Below, piece by piece: positions 49,652 through 58,319 of a stretch of 64,000 nucleotides of DNA (the first letter of the stretch is position 1; each line of letters starts with the position of its first letter). Made by a program: the position numbers and the translations under genes. Below the pieces are notes generated by a model that was not told where the DNA came from, did not search any database, and saw only the letters and a program-made list of their open reading frames with translations. The stretch comes from Amycolatopsis tucumanensis (GTDB lineage: Bacteria; Actinomycetota; Actinomycetes; Mycobacteriales; Pseudonocardiaceae), in contig NZ_JAKGSD010000032.1 of the NCBI RefSeq assembly GCF_021654135.1, positions 1 to 64,000 of the forward strand, in the 5' to 3' direction.

Positions 49652-49667
49652 TCCGAGAGGCTTCCCC

Positions 49668-50678
49668 ATGCGTTTCCCCCGGCCGCGTGCGCGCGGTTCT
49701 CTCCTCGCTCTCCTCCTGGGCGCGGTCCTCGTGCTCGCGGGCTGCGGCTCGTCCGCGGAGCAGAGCGCGACCGAGCCGGCGACCCCGGCGAGCGGTCATT
49801 TCCCGGTCACCATCCCGACCGCGTTCGGCGACGTGACGATCGAGCAGCAGCCCAAGCGGGTCGTCGCGCTCGGGTGGGGTGACGCGGAGGTCGCGCTGAC
49901 CCTCGGCGTGCAGCCGGTCGGCGCCGCGGACTGGCTGCCGATCGGCGGCGACGGCGTCGCGCCGTGGATGCCGCAGGACAAGCACTACACGACCGCGCCG
50001 ACGATGCTCGGCACGCTGGAGGTCAGCGCCGAGCAGGTCGCCGCGCTCAACCCGGACCTGATCCTGGACACCCGCGCCAGCGGCGACAAGGCCCGCTACG
50101 ACCAGCTGGCCGCCCTCGGCGTCCCCGTGCTGAGCATCCCGGCAGGCGGCGAGGCCTACGCGACCACCTGGCAGCAGCAGCTCGACATGATCGGCAAGGC
50201 GCTCGGCCGGACCGCCGAGGCCGCGCAGGTGCGCAACGACCTGGACGCCAAGTTCCAGCAGGCCGCGGACGCGCACCCGGAGTTCAAGGGCAAGACCGTC
50301 GCGGTCGGCGCGAAGATGGCCACCTCCTACGGCGCCTACGTCAACGGCGGCGCGCGCATCGAGTTCATGGAGCGCCTCGGCTTCACCCAGTCGCCCGCGG
50401 TGCAGGCCCTGGCCGGGAAGGACTTCTACATCACCGTCTCGCCGGAGCGGATGGACCTGTTCAACGCCGACCTGACCGTGATCTCGCCGATCGGCATCGA
50501 CGCGAGCCAGATCGACAGCGACCCGCTGTTCCAGGCGGTGCCCTCGGTCAAGGCCGGGCACGTGGTCGTGCTGTCGGACAAGACGATCTCGCAGGCCTTC
50601 GCCAGCGCGACCCCGCTGGGCCTGAGCTACGCGATCGACAAGGTGGTACCGATGATCACCGAAGCGCTGGCACGCTGA
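49668..50678 (+). CDS. Iron-siderophore ABC transporter, substrate-binding lipoprotein
   Basis: The 336-residue protein has a lipoprotein signal (LLALLLGAVLVLAGC) and a FepB/FhuD-type Peripla_BP_2 domain: PKRVVALGWGDAEVALTLG, AEQVAALNPDLILDTRASG and AGHVVVLSDKTISQAFASA. It captures ferric siderophores outside the membrane. The iron box lies directly upstream. The permease gene starts four bases after its stop. Confidence 0.93.
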   Translation: MRFPRPRARGSLLALLLGAVLVLAGCGSSAEQSATEPATPASGHFPVTIPTAFGDVTIEQQPKRVVALGWGDAEVALTLGVQPVGAADWLPIGGDGVAPWMPQDKHYTTAPTMLGTLEVSAEQVAALNPDLILDTRASGDKARYDQLAALGVPVLSIPAGGEAYATTWQQQLDMIGKALGRTAEAAQVRNDLDAKFQQAADAHPEFKGKTVAVGAKMATSYGAYVNGGARIEFMERLGFTQSPAVQALAGKDFYITVSPERMDLFNADLTVISPIGIDASQIDSDPLFQAVPSVKAGHVVVLSDKTISQAFASATPLGLSYAIDKVVPMITEALAR

Positions 50679-50682
50679 CCCG

Positions 50683-51714
50683 GTGCTCCGCGAAACCACG
50701 ACCGCGCTCCCCCAGCGCCGCCGGGCCCCGCTCGGCCTCGGCCTGATCCTCGGGCTGGTGGCGCTGGGGCTGGCCGTGGTGGCCAGCATGGCGGTGGGGG
50801 CCAAGGGGCTCCCGCCGTCCGCTGTCGTCGACGCCCTGCTGCACCACGACCCCGCGAACCCGGATCACGTGATCGTGTGGGAGGTCCGGATCCCGCGCAC
50901 CCTGATCGGGGTGCTCGCGGGCGCCGCGCTCGGCCTGGCCGGGGCAATCATCCAGGGCGTCACCCGCAACCCGCTCGCCGATCCCGGGATCCTCGGCGTC
51001 AACGCGGGCGCGTCGCTGTGCATCGTCGCCGCCATCAGCCTGGCCGGGATCCAGTCGATGACCGGCTACGTCTGGTTCGCGTTCCTCGGCGCGGGCCTCG
51101 CGGCAGTCCTGGTCTACGGGATCGGCTCGCTCGGCCGGGACCGCGCCACCCCGTTGAAGATCGCGCTCACCGGCGCCGCGTGCGAGGCCGCGTTCCGGTC
51201 GCTGACCACCGGCATCCTCGTCACCGACAACGCCACCTACGAGCAGTTCCGGTTCTGGCAGGTCGGCGCGCTGGCCGGCCGCGATTCGTCGGTCGTGACG
51301 CAGGCCCTGCCGTTCCTGGTCGTGGGTTTCGTGCTGGCGCTGGCCTCCGCGCGCGCCCTCAACGGGCTGGCGATGGGCGACGACGTGGCCCGCGGGCTCG
51401 GGGTGCACGTGAACGCCGGCCGGGCGTTGTGCGCGCTGGCCGTGGTGATCCTGTGCGGCACCGCGACCGCGATGGCAGGCCCGATCGCCTTCGTCGGCCT
51501 GATGGTGCCGCACGCCGCGCGGCTGATCACCGGCCCGGACCACCGGTGGCTGCTGCCGTACTCGATGGTGCTGGCGCCGCTGGTCCTGCTGGCCGCCGAC
51601 GTCGTCGGGCGGGTGCTCGCGCAGCCCGGCGAGCTGCAGGTCGGCATCGTGACGGCGGCGATCGGCGCGCCGGTGTTCATCGCGCTGGTGCGGCGGAAGC
51701 GGGTGCGTGGATGA
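50683..51714 (+). CDS. FecCD-family siderophore ABC transporter permease
   Basis: A 343-residue permease with about ten helices. RIPRTLIGVLAGAALGLAGA, TRNPLADPGILGVNAGA and GPIAFVGLMVPHAARL are the FecCD signatures. It forms the channel with the next permease, which starts four bases before its stop. GTG 50683 is the start. Confidence 0.93.
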   Translation: MLRETTTALPQRRRAPLGLGLILGLVALGLAVVASMAVGAKGLPPSAVVDALLHHDPANPDHVIVWEVRIPRTLIGVLAGAALGLAGAIIQGVTRNPLADPGILGVNAGASLCIVAAISLAGIQSMTGYVWFAFLGAGLAAVLVYGIGSLGRDRATPLKIALTGAACEAAFRSLTTGILVTDNATYEQFRFWQVGALAGRDSSVVTQALPFLVVGFVLALASARALNGLAMGDDVARGLGVHVNAGRALCALAVVILCGTATAMAGPIAFVGLMVPHAARLITGPDHRWLLPYSMVLAPLVLLAADVVGRVLAQPGELQVGIVTAAIGAPVFIALVRRKRVRG

Positions 51715-52733
51715 CCAGCGTCGTCGAGGTCCACCGCCGCACGGCGCGGCGCACCGCGGCCGTCACCGCCGTGCTGGCCGTCGCGGTGCTCGCGGTCTTC
51801 CTGCTCGCACTGTCCATCGGGGACTTCCCGATCGCCCTGCCCGACGTGGTGCGCACGCTCTTCGGCGGCGGCACCGTGCGGGACGACTACATCGTGCTGC
51901 GGCTGCGCCTGCCGCGCGCGCTCGCCGGCCTGCTGGTCGGGTTCGCGTTCGGCCTGTCCGGCGCCCTGTTCCAGCGGCTGCTGCGCAACCCGCTCGCCAG
52001 CCCGGACGTCATCGGCGTGACCGCCGGCTCGTCGCTGGCCGCGGTGCTGTGCCTGATCACCCTCGGCGTGTCCGGGCTGGTTGTGCCGGCCGCCGCGCTC
52101 ACCGGCGGTCTCGCCACGTCGGTCCTGATCTACGCGCTGGCCTGGCGGCGCGGGGTCACCGGGCACCGGCTCGTGCTGGTCGGCATCGGGGTCGCCGCGC
52201 TGGCCGCGAGCGCCATGTCCTACCTGCTGACCCGCGCGGACGTGCGGATCGCCGCGCAGGCCCTGGTGTGGATCACCGGCAGCTTCAACCGCGTCGCCTG
52301 GGGCGAGGTGCGGATGGCCGCGGTGTTCCTGGTCGTGCTCGTGCCGGCCGCGTTGCTGCTCGGCCGCACGCTGACGGTGCTGGAGCTCGGCGACGACGCC
52401 GCCAAGGGGCTCGGCCTGCGGGTGGAACGGGTGCGGCTCGCGTTGCTGGCGCTGGCGGCCGCGCTGTGCGGGGTGGCGACGTCGGTCGGTGGGCCGATCG
52501 CGTTCGTGGCGTTCCTGTCCGGGCCGATCGCGACGCGCGTCCTGCGCACCGGCCGTCCCGGGCTGGTCCCGTCCGCGCCCGTCGGCGCGCTGGTCACGAT
52601 CCTCGCGGACTTCGCCGCGCAGCACCTGCTCAGCGGCGCCCACCAGCTGCCGGTGGGGGTCGTCACCGGCGCCGTCGGCGCGCCCTACCTGCTGTACCTG
52701 CTGGCCACCGCGAGCCGAGGAGCACGTTCATGA
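51711..52733 (+). CDS. FecCD-family siderophore ABC transporter permease
   Basis: A 340-residue second permease: RLPRALAGLLVGFAFGLSGA, LRNPLASPDVIGVTAGS and GPIAFVAFLSGPIATRVL. The two permeases would form the heterodimer found in FepDG-type systems. The expected ATPase gene does not follow; instead a flavoprotein gene overlaps by four bases. Confidence 0.93.
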   Translation: MTSVVEVHRRTARRTAAVTAVLAVAVLAVFLLALSIGDFPIALPDVVRTLFGGGTVRDDYIVLRLRLPRALAGLLVGFAFGLSGALFQRLLRNPLASPDVIGVTAGSSLAAVLCLITLGVSGLVVPAAALTGGLATSVLIYALAWRRGVTGHRLVLVGIGVAALAASAMSYLLTRADVRIAAQALVWITGSFNRVAWGEVRMAAVFLVVLVPAALLLGRTLTVLELGDDAAKGLGLRVERVRLALLALAAALCGVATSVGGPIAFVAFLSGPIATRVLRTGRPGLVPSAPVGALVTILADFAAQHLLSGAHQLPVGVVTGAVGAPYLLYLLATASRGARS

Positions 52734-53329
52734 CCGTCTGGCGCCCCGAGGACGCCGAAGTCGTCACCAGCGAGGCGGAACTGCGCGAGGTGGTCAGCCC
52801 GCCCGCGCCGGTGATCGCCGCGAAGGGCCTGGCCGGGATCGACGGGCTGAGCCGGAAGTTCATCGACGCCGCCACGCTGTACTTCGTCGCGACGACCGCG
52901 CCGGACGGCAGCCTCGACCTGTCCCCGCGCGGCGACCCGGCCGGCAGCGTCCTGGTCTTCGACGACAACCGCACGCTGGCCTTCGCCGACCGGCCCGGCA
53001 ACCGGCGGCTGGACACGATGCGGAACCTGCTGCGGCACCCGCGCGTGGGGATGCTGTTCGTGGTGCCCGGCAAGGAGGACGTGCTGCGGGTCAACGGCCG
53101 CGCGACGATCGTGCGCTCGGCCCCGTTCTTCGGCGAGCTGGCCGAGGGCGGGGTGAAGCCGGCGCTGGCCGTGGTGGTCGAGGTCGAGGAGCTGTTCGTG
53201 CACTGCGCCAACGCCTTCCGCCGCTCCGGCGTGTGGGACCCGGCGACCTGGCCGGACCAGGCGGACCTGCCCACCGGCGGTCAGCTGCTGAAGAACCAGC
53301 TGGAGACGGCGAAGCTCACCGGCTGGTGA
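52730..53329 (+). CDS. Pyridoxamine 5'-phosphate oxidase-family flavoprotein (MSMEG_1061-type)
   Basis: A 199-residue split-barrel FMN protein: KFIDAATLYFVATTAPDGSL, LSPRGDPAGSV, RPGNRRLDTMRNLLRHPRVG and VPGKEDVLRVNGRA match the PPOX subfamily found beside siderophore genes. It is coupled by ATGA to the second permease and sits where an ATPase gene is expected. Reduction of imported ferric siderophores is a reasonable inference. It overlaps the convergent gene at 53316 by 14 bp. Confidence 0.85.
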   Translation: MTVWRPEDAEVVTSEAELREVVSPPAPVIAAKGLAGIDGLSRKFIDAATLYFVATTAPDGSLDLSPRGDPAGSVLVFDDNRTLAFADRPGNRRLDTMRNLLRHPRVGMLFVVPGKEDVLRVNGRATIVRSAPFFGELAEGGVKPALAVVVEVEELFVHCANAFRRSGVWDPATWPDQADLPTGGQLLKNQLETAKLTGW

Positions 53330-53945
53330 GTGGCGCGGAGTACCAGCGCCATTCGCTGAGGCGAGCTCGTCCCGGCAGCTCGCCCCGGCCGGTCGCCCAC
53401 AGCAGCGTCGGCCACGGCTCGTCCGGGGCGACGTGCGGGAAGAGCCGTCGCAGCACGGGCTCGCACAGCTCCCCCGGCGGCTCCCAGGCCAGGCCGAGCC
53501 CGGTCGCCAGGTCGTGGGTGTGCACCAGGGTCTCCACGATCCCCATCGCCGCGAACCCGGCCGGGTCGGCCTCGCCCCAGACGTGCCAGGCCCGCACGTG
53601 CGCCGGGGTGGTGCGCACCATCGCGGTCAGCAGCGCCGCGCTCGCCTCCACGACGCGCAGCAGCCCGGCCGGGCCCGCGGAGCGGTCCGCGTGCACGGCG
53701 TTCGACGGGCCGCCCGGCCGCAGCCGCTGCCACAGGTAGGGCACCTCCCCGTGGCGGGGCGGGATGCGCGGCCCGAGCCGGACCGCGTAGCCGAAGAAGT
53801 CGTCGGAGAGGTGCTCGGCGGTTTCCCAGCAGCTCCAGTCGAGATCGCCCGCGGGAACGTCCCAGTCGGCGTCGATCGCGGTGCGCAGCGTGCCGAGCGC
53901 GAGCTGGACGGCGTCGTCGAGGTGGTCGGCGTTCATCTCACTCAT
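53316..53945 (-). CDS. Maleylpyruvate isomerase N-terminal (DinB/MDMPI)-domain protein
   Basis: The 209-residue protein has the DinB-like four-helix fold of mycothiol-dependent MDMPI_N proteins: DLDWSCWETAEHLSDDFFGY, then RAWHVWGEADPAGFAAMGIV and ETLVHTHDLATGLG. Metal-binding His residues of the family (H in AEHL, HTHD) are present. It may use mycothiol as cofactor, but the substrate is unknown. Its start overlaps the sensor-kinase stop by four bases. It is convergent with the flavoprotein gene. Confidence 0.75.
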   Translation of the reverse strand: MSEMNADHLDDAVQLALGTLRTAIDADWDVPAGDLDWSCWETAEHLSDDFFGYAVRLGPRIPPRHGEVPYLWQRLRPGGPSNAVHADRSAGPAGLLRVVEASAALLTAMVRTTPAHVRAWHVWGEADPAGFAAMGIVETLVHTHDLATGLGLAWEPPGELCEPVLRRLFPHVAPDEPWPTLLWATGRGELPGRARLSEWRWYSAPLTSR

Positions 53946-55444
53946 GATCCCCCGAGCGGCATCCGCCAGGTGTAGCGCCGTTCCCCGTCTCCGGTGTCGA
54001 GGGTCAGGGACCCGCCGAGCTGGTCCGCGCGCCGGGCCAGCGCGGTCAGGCCCAGTTCGGCGATGCCGGCGGGCAGGACGAGCCCGCGGACCGTCAGCTC
54101 GCCGACCACGTGGGGCGGCTGGACGCCCACCGATACCGTCACCTGCGCAGTCCGGTCCCGCACCTCGCCGACCAGCACTTCGGACAGGACCGCGATCAGG
54201 TGCTGCTCGGCCCGTTCGCCGAGCACGCCGTTGAGGCGGGGGTCCAGCCGCGAGGTGGTGGCGAACCCCTGCGCCTCGGCGGCGTGGTCGATGAGGTCCT
54301 GCAGCCGCTCGCGGAAGGTCCGGCCGTCCGGGCGCACTCCCGCGGTGCGGAACACCGCGGAATGCAGCTCCTGTACCACACCGTCCAGCGCGACGACCAC
54401 ACCGCGCACGCGCCGCGCCGGCTCGTCCCGGATGATCAGCTCGGCCGCGGAGCTCAGCTCGAGCCCGAGCTGGAACAACCGGCTCACCACCGACCCGTGC
54501 AGGTCGCGGGCGATCCGGTCGCGGTCCTCCAGCAGCAGCAGGCGAGCGGTGTCCCGCCGCCGGTCGCCCAGTTCCAGCGCCAGCTCGGCCTGCGTGGCGA
54601 ACGGCTCCAGCGGCACGATGGCCGGGCTGCCCAGCCCGCTCCGGCCCGGCGGGTTCGTGACGACCAGGACGCCACGGACCTCCTCCTCGTGGCGCAGCGG
54701 CACCGCCACCGCGACGCCGTCGCCGGTCACCCGCACGCCGGGCCTGCCGGTGCGGCGGACCTCCTCGGCCAGCGCGGCCGGGTCCACGGCGGCGTCCCCG
54801 GCCTCCGCGGCGACGGCGAACCGGTCGCCTTCCCGCAGGAGGACGCACCCGCTCGCGGCGTCGGCGATCTCCTTGGCCCGCAACGCGATCAGCCGCAGCA
54901 CCACCTCGGGTGGCGCGTCGGCGAGCATCGCGGTGGTGATGTCCGTGGCGGCGGCCAGGCGCTGGTTGGTGCGCTCCAGTTCCTTGCTGCGGGCGTAGAC
55001 CTCCGCCTGCCCCGCCTGCATCTCGGCCGCGTCCTGCCGCGGCAGTCCCAGTTCGCGGAGGACCTCGGTGACCTCCTCGACGCGGTGCAGGATCATCCGG
55101 ACGCTGCCGTCGTCGTCCAGGACCGGCACGTTGACCGGGCTCCAGAACCGGTGCTCGACCTCGTCCGGTCGGCCGGCCACGGCCACGTCGAACTTGAGCA
55201 GCGCCATCACGTTCCGCTCGGCGGTGGCCAGCACGCGGTCCAACGAGGCGCGCAGCGCGCGGGCCGCCTCCGGGTCGTCCGGGAAGGCCTCGAACACGTC
55301 GTGGCCCACGAGCTCGGCGCGCGGGCGCCCGGACACCTTCTCGTACGCGTCGTTGACCGCGACGATCACGAAGTCCCGGGACAGCAACGCACTCGGCGTC
55401 GCTCCCGCGCGGAACACCGCCTCGAAATCGACACGGTCCGACAT
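53942..55444 (-). CDS. PAS-GAF sensor protein with degenerate histidine-kinase module
   Basis: The 500-residue soluble protein has a PAS domain (residues about 10-125), a coiled linker, a GAF domain (about 165-300) and a HisKA_3 DHp helix with phosphoacceptor His in RIARDLHGSVVSRLFQLGL. In the ATPase region the N box is LIAVLSEVLVGEVR, without the essential Asn, and the G1/G2 glycine boxes are not seen. Catalysis is therefore doubtful. No response regulator is adjacent. It may sense a ligand or redox state and act through protein contact. Divergent from the PadR-ABC unit. Confidence 0.8.
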   Translation of the reverse strand: MSDRVDFEAVFRAGATPSALLSRDFVIVAVNDAYEKVSGRPRAELVGHDVFEAFPDDPEAARALRASLDRVLATAERNVMALLKFDVAVAGRPDEVEHRFWSPVNVPVLDDDGSVRMILHRVEEVTEVLRELGLPRQDAAEMQAGQAEVYARSKELERTNQRLAAATDITTAMLADAPPEVVLRLIALRAKEIADAASGCVLLREGDRFAVAAEAGDAAVDPAALAEEVRRTGRPGVRVTGDGVAVAVPLRHEEEVRGVLVVTNPPGRSGLGSPAIVPLEPFATQAELALELGDRRRDTARLLLLEDRDRIARDLHGSVVSRLFQLGLELSSAAELIIRDEPARRVRGVVVALDGVVQELHSAVFRTAGVRPDGRTFRERLQDLIDHAAEAQGFATTSRLDPRLNGVLGERAEQHLIAVLSEVLVGEVRDRTAQVTVSVGVQPPHVVGELTVRGLVLPAGIAELGLTALARRADQLGGSLTLDTGDGERRYTWRMPLGGS

Positions 55445-55519
55445 CTCCACATTCCAGCTCACGCGACGCCGGGCGGGTAGGTAGCGGCGCAACCTAGATG
55501 GCTCTGCTACTTTGTCGGC

Positions 55520-55858
55520 GTGGATCAGGAGCGGCGGGCCCAGTGGTTGCGCGGCGTGCTGGACCCGTGCGTGCTGGCGCTGGTCGAGCGGCGCGAGTCC
55601 TACGGGTACGAGCTGGCGCAGGCGCTGGACGCGGCCGGGCTCGGCCCGATCCAGGGCGGCACGCTGTACCCGGTGCTGCTGCGGTTGCAGCGGACCGGGC
55701 TGCTCACCGCGAGCTGGCGGGAGGGCTCGGCCGGTCCCGCGCGCAAGTACTACCGGATCACCGCCGCCGGCGCCGAGAAGCTGCGCCTGACCAGGGCCGA
55801 CTGGCGCGAGTTCACCGCCGGCGTCGCCGCGGTGCTGGGGGAAGGAGCGACGCGATGA
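55520..55858 (+). CDS. PadR-family transcriptional regulator
   Basis: A 112-residue winged-helix regulator: RESYGYELAQALDAAG, QGGTLYPVLLRLQRTGLLT and ARKYYRITAAGAEKL are the PadR signature. It starts with GTG 55520 and overlaps the ABC ATPase gene by four bases. Such pairs usually control their own ABC exporter in answer to a drug or membrane stress. Confidence 0.9.
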   Translation: MDQERRAQWLRGVLDPCVLALVERRESYGYELAQALDAAGLGPIQGGTLYPVLLRLQRTGLLTASWREGSAGPARKYYRITAAGAEKLRLTRADWREFTAGVAAVLGEGATR

Positions 55859-56655
55859 ACGTCGACAACTGGCTGACGGCGCTGGCCGGGGAGCTGCACC
55901 GGCACGGTGTCAGCCCGGACGTGGGCCGCAACGTGGTCGCCGAGGCGGCCACGCACCTGCGCGACAGCGGCGAGCACCCGTTGCGGGTGTTCGGCCCGCC
56001 CGCGGCCTACGCGGCGGCGGTCGTGGACAGCGTCGGCCGTGCGCCGCGCCGGGGCGGGCGGGTGCTGCTGGAAGCCGTGGGGATCACGAAGAAGTACGGC
56101 AAGCGGGTCGTGCTGTCCGATGTGGACCTGACGGTGCGGTCCGGGCAGATCGCGGCGGTGGTGGGCGCCAACGGCTGCGGCAAGAGCACGTTCCTGCGGA
56201 TCTGCGCGGGCATGGCGGGCGCGGACGGCGGCGAGGTGCGGGTGCACGGCTCGCTGGGCTACTGCCCGCAGGCCGGTGGCACGGCGGACTTCCTGACGCC
56301 GGACGAGCACTTCGTGCTGATCGGCGCGGGCCGCGGCCTGACGCGGGAGGAGGCGCGCTCGTCCGGGCGCTCGCGCGCGGCGGTGCTCGACTGGCAGGCC
56401 GAGCCGGCGCAGGCACGGCACCTGTCCGGCGGGACGCGGCAGAAGCTGAACCTGGTGCTGGCCGGTCTGGGCGATCCGGACGTGCTGCTGCTGGACGAGC
56501 CGTACCAGGGGTTCGACCGCGGGACCTACCTCGACTTCTGGGAGCAGGCGTGGCGGTGGCGCGACGCCGGGAAGGCCGTCGTCGTGGTCACGCACCTGCT
56601 CAACCAGGCCGACCGGGTCGACCTGGTGCTCGACCTGACCGGGAGGAACCGATGA
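55855..56655 (+). CDS. ABC transporter ATPase with N-terminal permease-associated (DUF1700-like) segment
   Basis: A 266-residue protein. Residues 1-65 (MNVDNWLTALAGELHRHGVS, then HLRDSGEHPLRVFG) look like the HAAS/DUF1700-type signalling helix bundle often carried by PadR-linked membrane proteins. It is fused to an ATPase: Walker A VGANGCGKST, signature LSGGTRQKL, Walker B VLLLDEPYQGFD, H-loop VVTHLLNQ. The Q-loop (YCPQAGG) is present. Forms an exporter with the next gene. Confidence 0.88.
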   Translation: MNVDNWLTALAGELHRHGVSPDVGRNVVAEAATHLRDSGEHPLRVFGPPAAYAAAVVDSVGRAPRRGGRVLLEAVGITKKYGKRVVLSDVDLTVRSGQIAAVVGANGCGKSTFLRICAGMAGADGGEVRVHGSLGYCPQAGGTADFLTPDEHFVLIGAGRGLTREEARSSGRSRAAVLDWQAEPAQARHLSGGTRQKLNLVLAGLGDPDVLLLDEPYQGFDRGTYLDFWEQAWRWRDAGKAVVVVTHLLNQADRVDLVLDLTGRNR

Positions 56656-57344
56656 CCAGGTTCGCCACCGTGGCGGAGATGGCGCTGCGCGAGATGCTGC
56701 GGCGCCGGTCGGTGCTCGTCATCCTGGCGGTGCTGCCGCTGGCGTTCTACCTCAGCAGGCGGGGCGACCACCTGGGCCAGTCCGTGCGGTTCGTGTGCCT
56801 CGGGCTGGGGTGGGCGCTGAGCACGGCGGCGTTGTTCGCGGGGAGCGCGGCGCGGGAGATCGAGCCGCGCCTGCGGTTGTCCGGGTACCGCAGCCACCAC
56901 CTGTACGTCGGGCGGCTGGCGGCGCTGTGGGCGGTCGGGGTCGCGCTGGCCGTGCCGTACTTCCTGTTGATCCTGGTGGACCAGGACGGCGTGCGGCACG
57001 GGCCGGTGGCGCTGATGATGGCGATCATGGTGGTCGTCTCGGCGCCCTTCGGGCTCGCCCTGAGTGCCATCCTGCCCCGCGAACTCGAGGGGACGCTGGT
57101 GCTGCTGGTGGTGGTCGGGCTGCAGATGATGACCGACCCGGGCAGCGCACTGGCGCGCGTGCTGCCGTTCTGGTTCAGCAGGGAGATCGGCACGTACGCG
57201 ATCGACGGCGTGGACAGCGGGTACCTGGTGCGCGGGGTGCTGCACGGGGTGGTGTGCGCGGTGGTGCTGCTGGCCGGGGTGGCGGTGGCGTCATCCCTCC
57301 GCCTGCGGCAGCGGTCGCACCTGAAGTTCGTCGCACCCCGCTGA
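56652..57344 (+). CDS. ABC-2-type transporter permease
   Basis: A 230-residue permease with six helices, for example SVLVILAVLPLAFYLS, ALWAVGVALAVPYFLLILV and VLLAGVAVASSL. Cytoplasmic REIEPRLRLSGYRSHHLYVG fits the ABC-2/CcmB-like family. It overlaps the ATPase gene by four bases and ends the PadR-ABC operon. Cargo is unknown. Confidence 0.82.
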   Translation: MTRFATVAEMALREMLRRRSVLVILAVLPLAFYLSRRGDHLGQSVRFVCLGLGWALSTAALFAGSAAREIEPRLRLSGYRSHHLYVGRLAALWAVGVALAVPYFLLILVDQDGVRHGPVALMMAIMVVVSAPFGLALSAILPRELEGTLVLLVVVGLQMMTDPGSALARVLPFWFSREIGTYAIDGVDSGYLVRGVLHGVVCAVVLLAGVAVASSLRLRQRSHLKFVAPR

Positions 57345-57604
57345 TGGCCTGGGCCCGGCGTACCGTGGCCGGCCCATCCCGCGTGACGCCGGGCCGCCCG
57401 GGGCGAGCGCGGATTCGGCCATCCGGCTCCTGCCGGTGACGGCGCTCGTGCGGTTCCGCGACGAGCGACCGGAGGTGCCGGGGCCCGGACCGCCCGGGCC
57501 ACCGACGGTTCGCCGCGCAACCTGCCCGCGCCCACTCATCCCGCCCGACGCCCGGGCCACCCGGCCCACTCCTCACCTTCATCCCGGCCCCGCCCACGAA
57601 GTGG

Positions 57605-57780
57605 CCTGACCACCTCGCCGGTCAACCCCTCGGCGCCCCGCCCACCCCGCGCGACGCCCGGACCGCCGACGTTCGCCACGTAATCCGCCCACCACCCGCC
57701 CACCCCGCCCGACGCCGCAACCGCCGACGTTCGCCCCGTAATCCGCCCACCGCCCGCCCACCCCGCCCGACGCCCGTGAA
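57605..57780. repeat. 58-bp tandem repeats in a 660-bp gene-free stretch
   Basis: CCGCCGACGTTCGCC begins at 57663 and 57721 in two nearly identical 58-bp units (CGTAATCCGCCCACC inside each). A shorter earlier copy ends near 57661 and degenerate copies extend to about 57500. They lie 3' of the ABC operon, in the gap 57345-58003. Downstream, GTTCGCGAC occurs twice (57896, 57921) in the probable promoter of the next operon. No gene is supported in the gap. Confidence 0.7.
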
Positions 57781-58003
57781 CCCTGGTCCCCACTCGGCCC
57801 GCTCCCCCTCCGCCACCGGCGTCCGCGGAGAGGACTGAACCACCTCGCCGCTCGGCCCCACGAAAGTTGTGGTCCGAACGGAGTCACTTCTTCCTGTTCG
57901 CGACCTTCCAGTGGCCAGTTCGCGACAGACATCTTCCTACCGTGCGCAGAAGTGGTTAGTTTCCCAGAGCATCAGTAGCCCGCTGCTGGGAGGGCAGAGA
58001 TCA

Positions 58004-58060
58004 ATGTCGATCCGACCCCGAATCACGCTGCCGGCCGGTCTCCGGGCGGACGTGAAGTGA
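58004..58060 (+). CDS. 18-codon leader reading frame coupled to the HTH gene
   Basis: An ATG at 58004 with GGGAGGG nine bases ahead opens the frame MSIRPRITLPAGLRADVK, whose TGA overlaps the GTG start of the next gene (GTGA). The following gene has no ribosome site of its own in front of the GTG, so translation of this leader may be needed to deliver ribosomes. It could be a regulatory leader peptide. Confidence 0.45.
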   Translation: MSIRPRITLPAGLRADVK

Positions 58061-58275
58061 CCGCGACGCTCGACCAACCCCTCAGAGTCCTCACCGGCGA
58101 GGAGCTGGCCGTCCTCGCCCTGCTCGCCGACGGCCTGCCGATCGACGCGGTCGCGCGGCGGCTCAACCTGTGCAAACGCACGGTGCAGCGCCGGATCAGG
58201 CGGATCTGCGACCGGCTGGACGTGCACGCCCCGATCCAGGCCGTGGTCTGGGCCGCGCGGCACAAGCTCATCTGA
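58057..58275 (+). CDS. Stand-alone LuxR-type HTH protein
   Basis: A 72-residue protein that is almost only a LuxR/GerE helix-turn-helix: LTGEELAVLALLADGLPIDA, then VARRLNLCKRTVQRRIRRIC and VHAPIQAVVWAARH. There is no receiver or ligand domain. It is 45 bp upstream of the large secreted fusion protein, separated by a GC-rich hairpin (58282-58300), and probably regulates the exported sugar/copper cluster. Confidence 0.78.
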   Translation: MTATLDQPLRVLTGEELAVLALLADGLPIDAVARRLNLCKRTVQRRIRRICDRLDVHAPIQAVVWAARHKLI

Positions 58276-58281
58276 ACCCGA

Positions 58282-58300
58282 GCGCGGGGAAAACCCGCGC
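58282..58300 (+). terminator. Hairpin GCGCGGG-gaaaa-CCCGCGC between HTH gene and secreted fusion gene
   Basis: Perfect seven-base arms surround a five-base A-rich loop, 7 bp after the HTH stop and 20 bp before the next ATG. There is no U-tract. It could attenuate read-through or protect an mRNA end. Confidence 0.5.
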
Positions 58301-58319
58301 AGTCCGAGCGAGGGATGGT

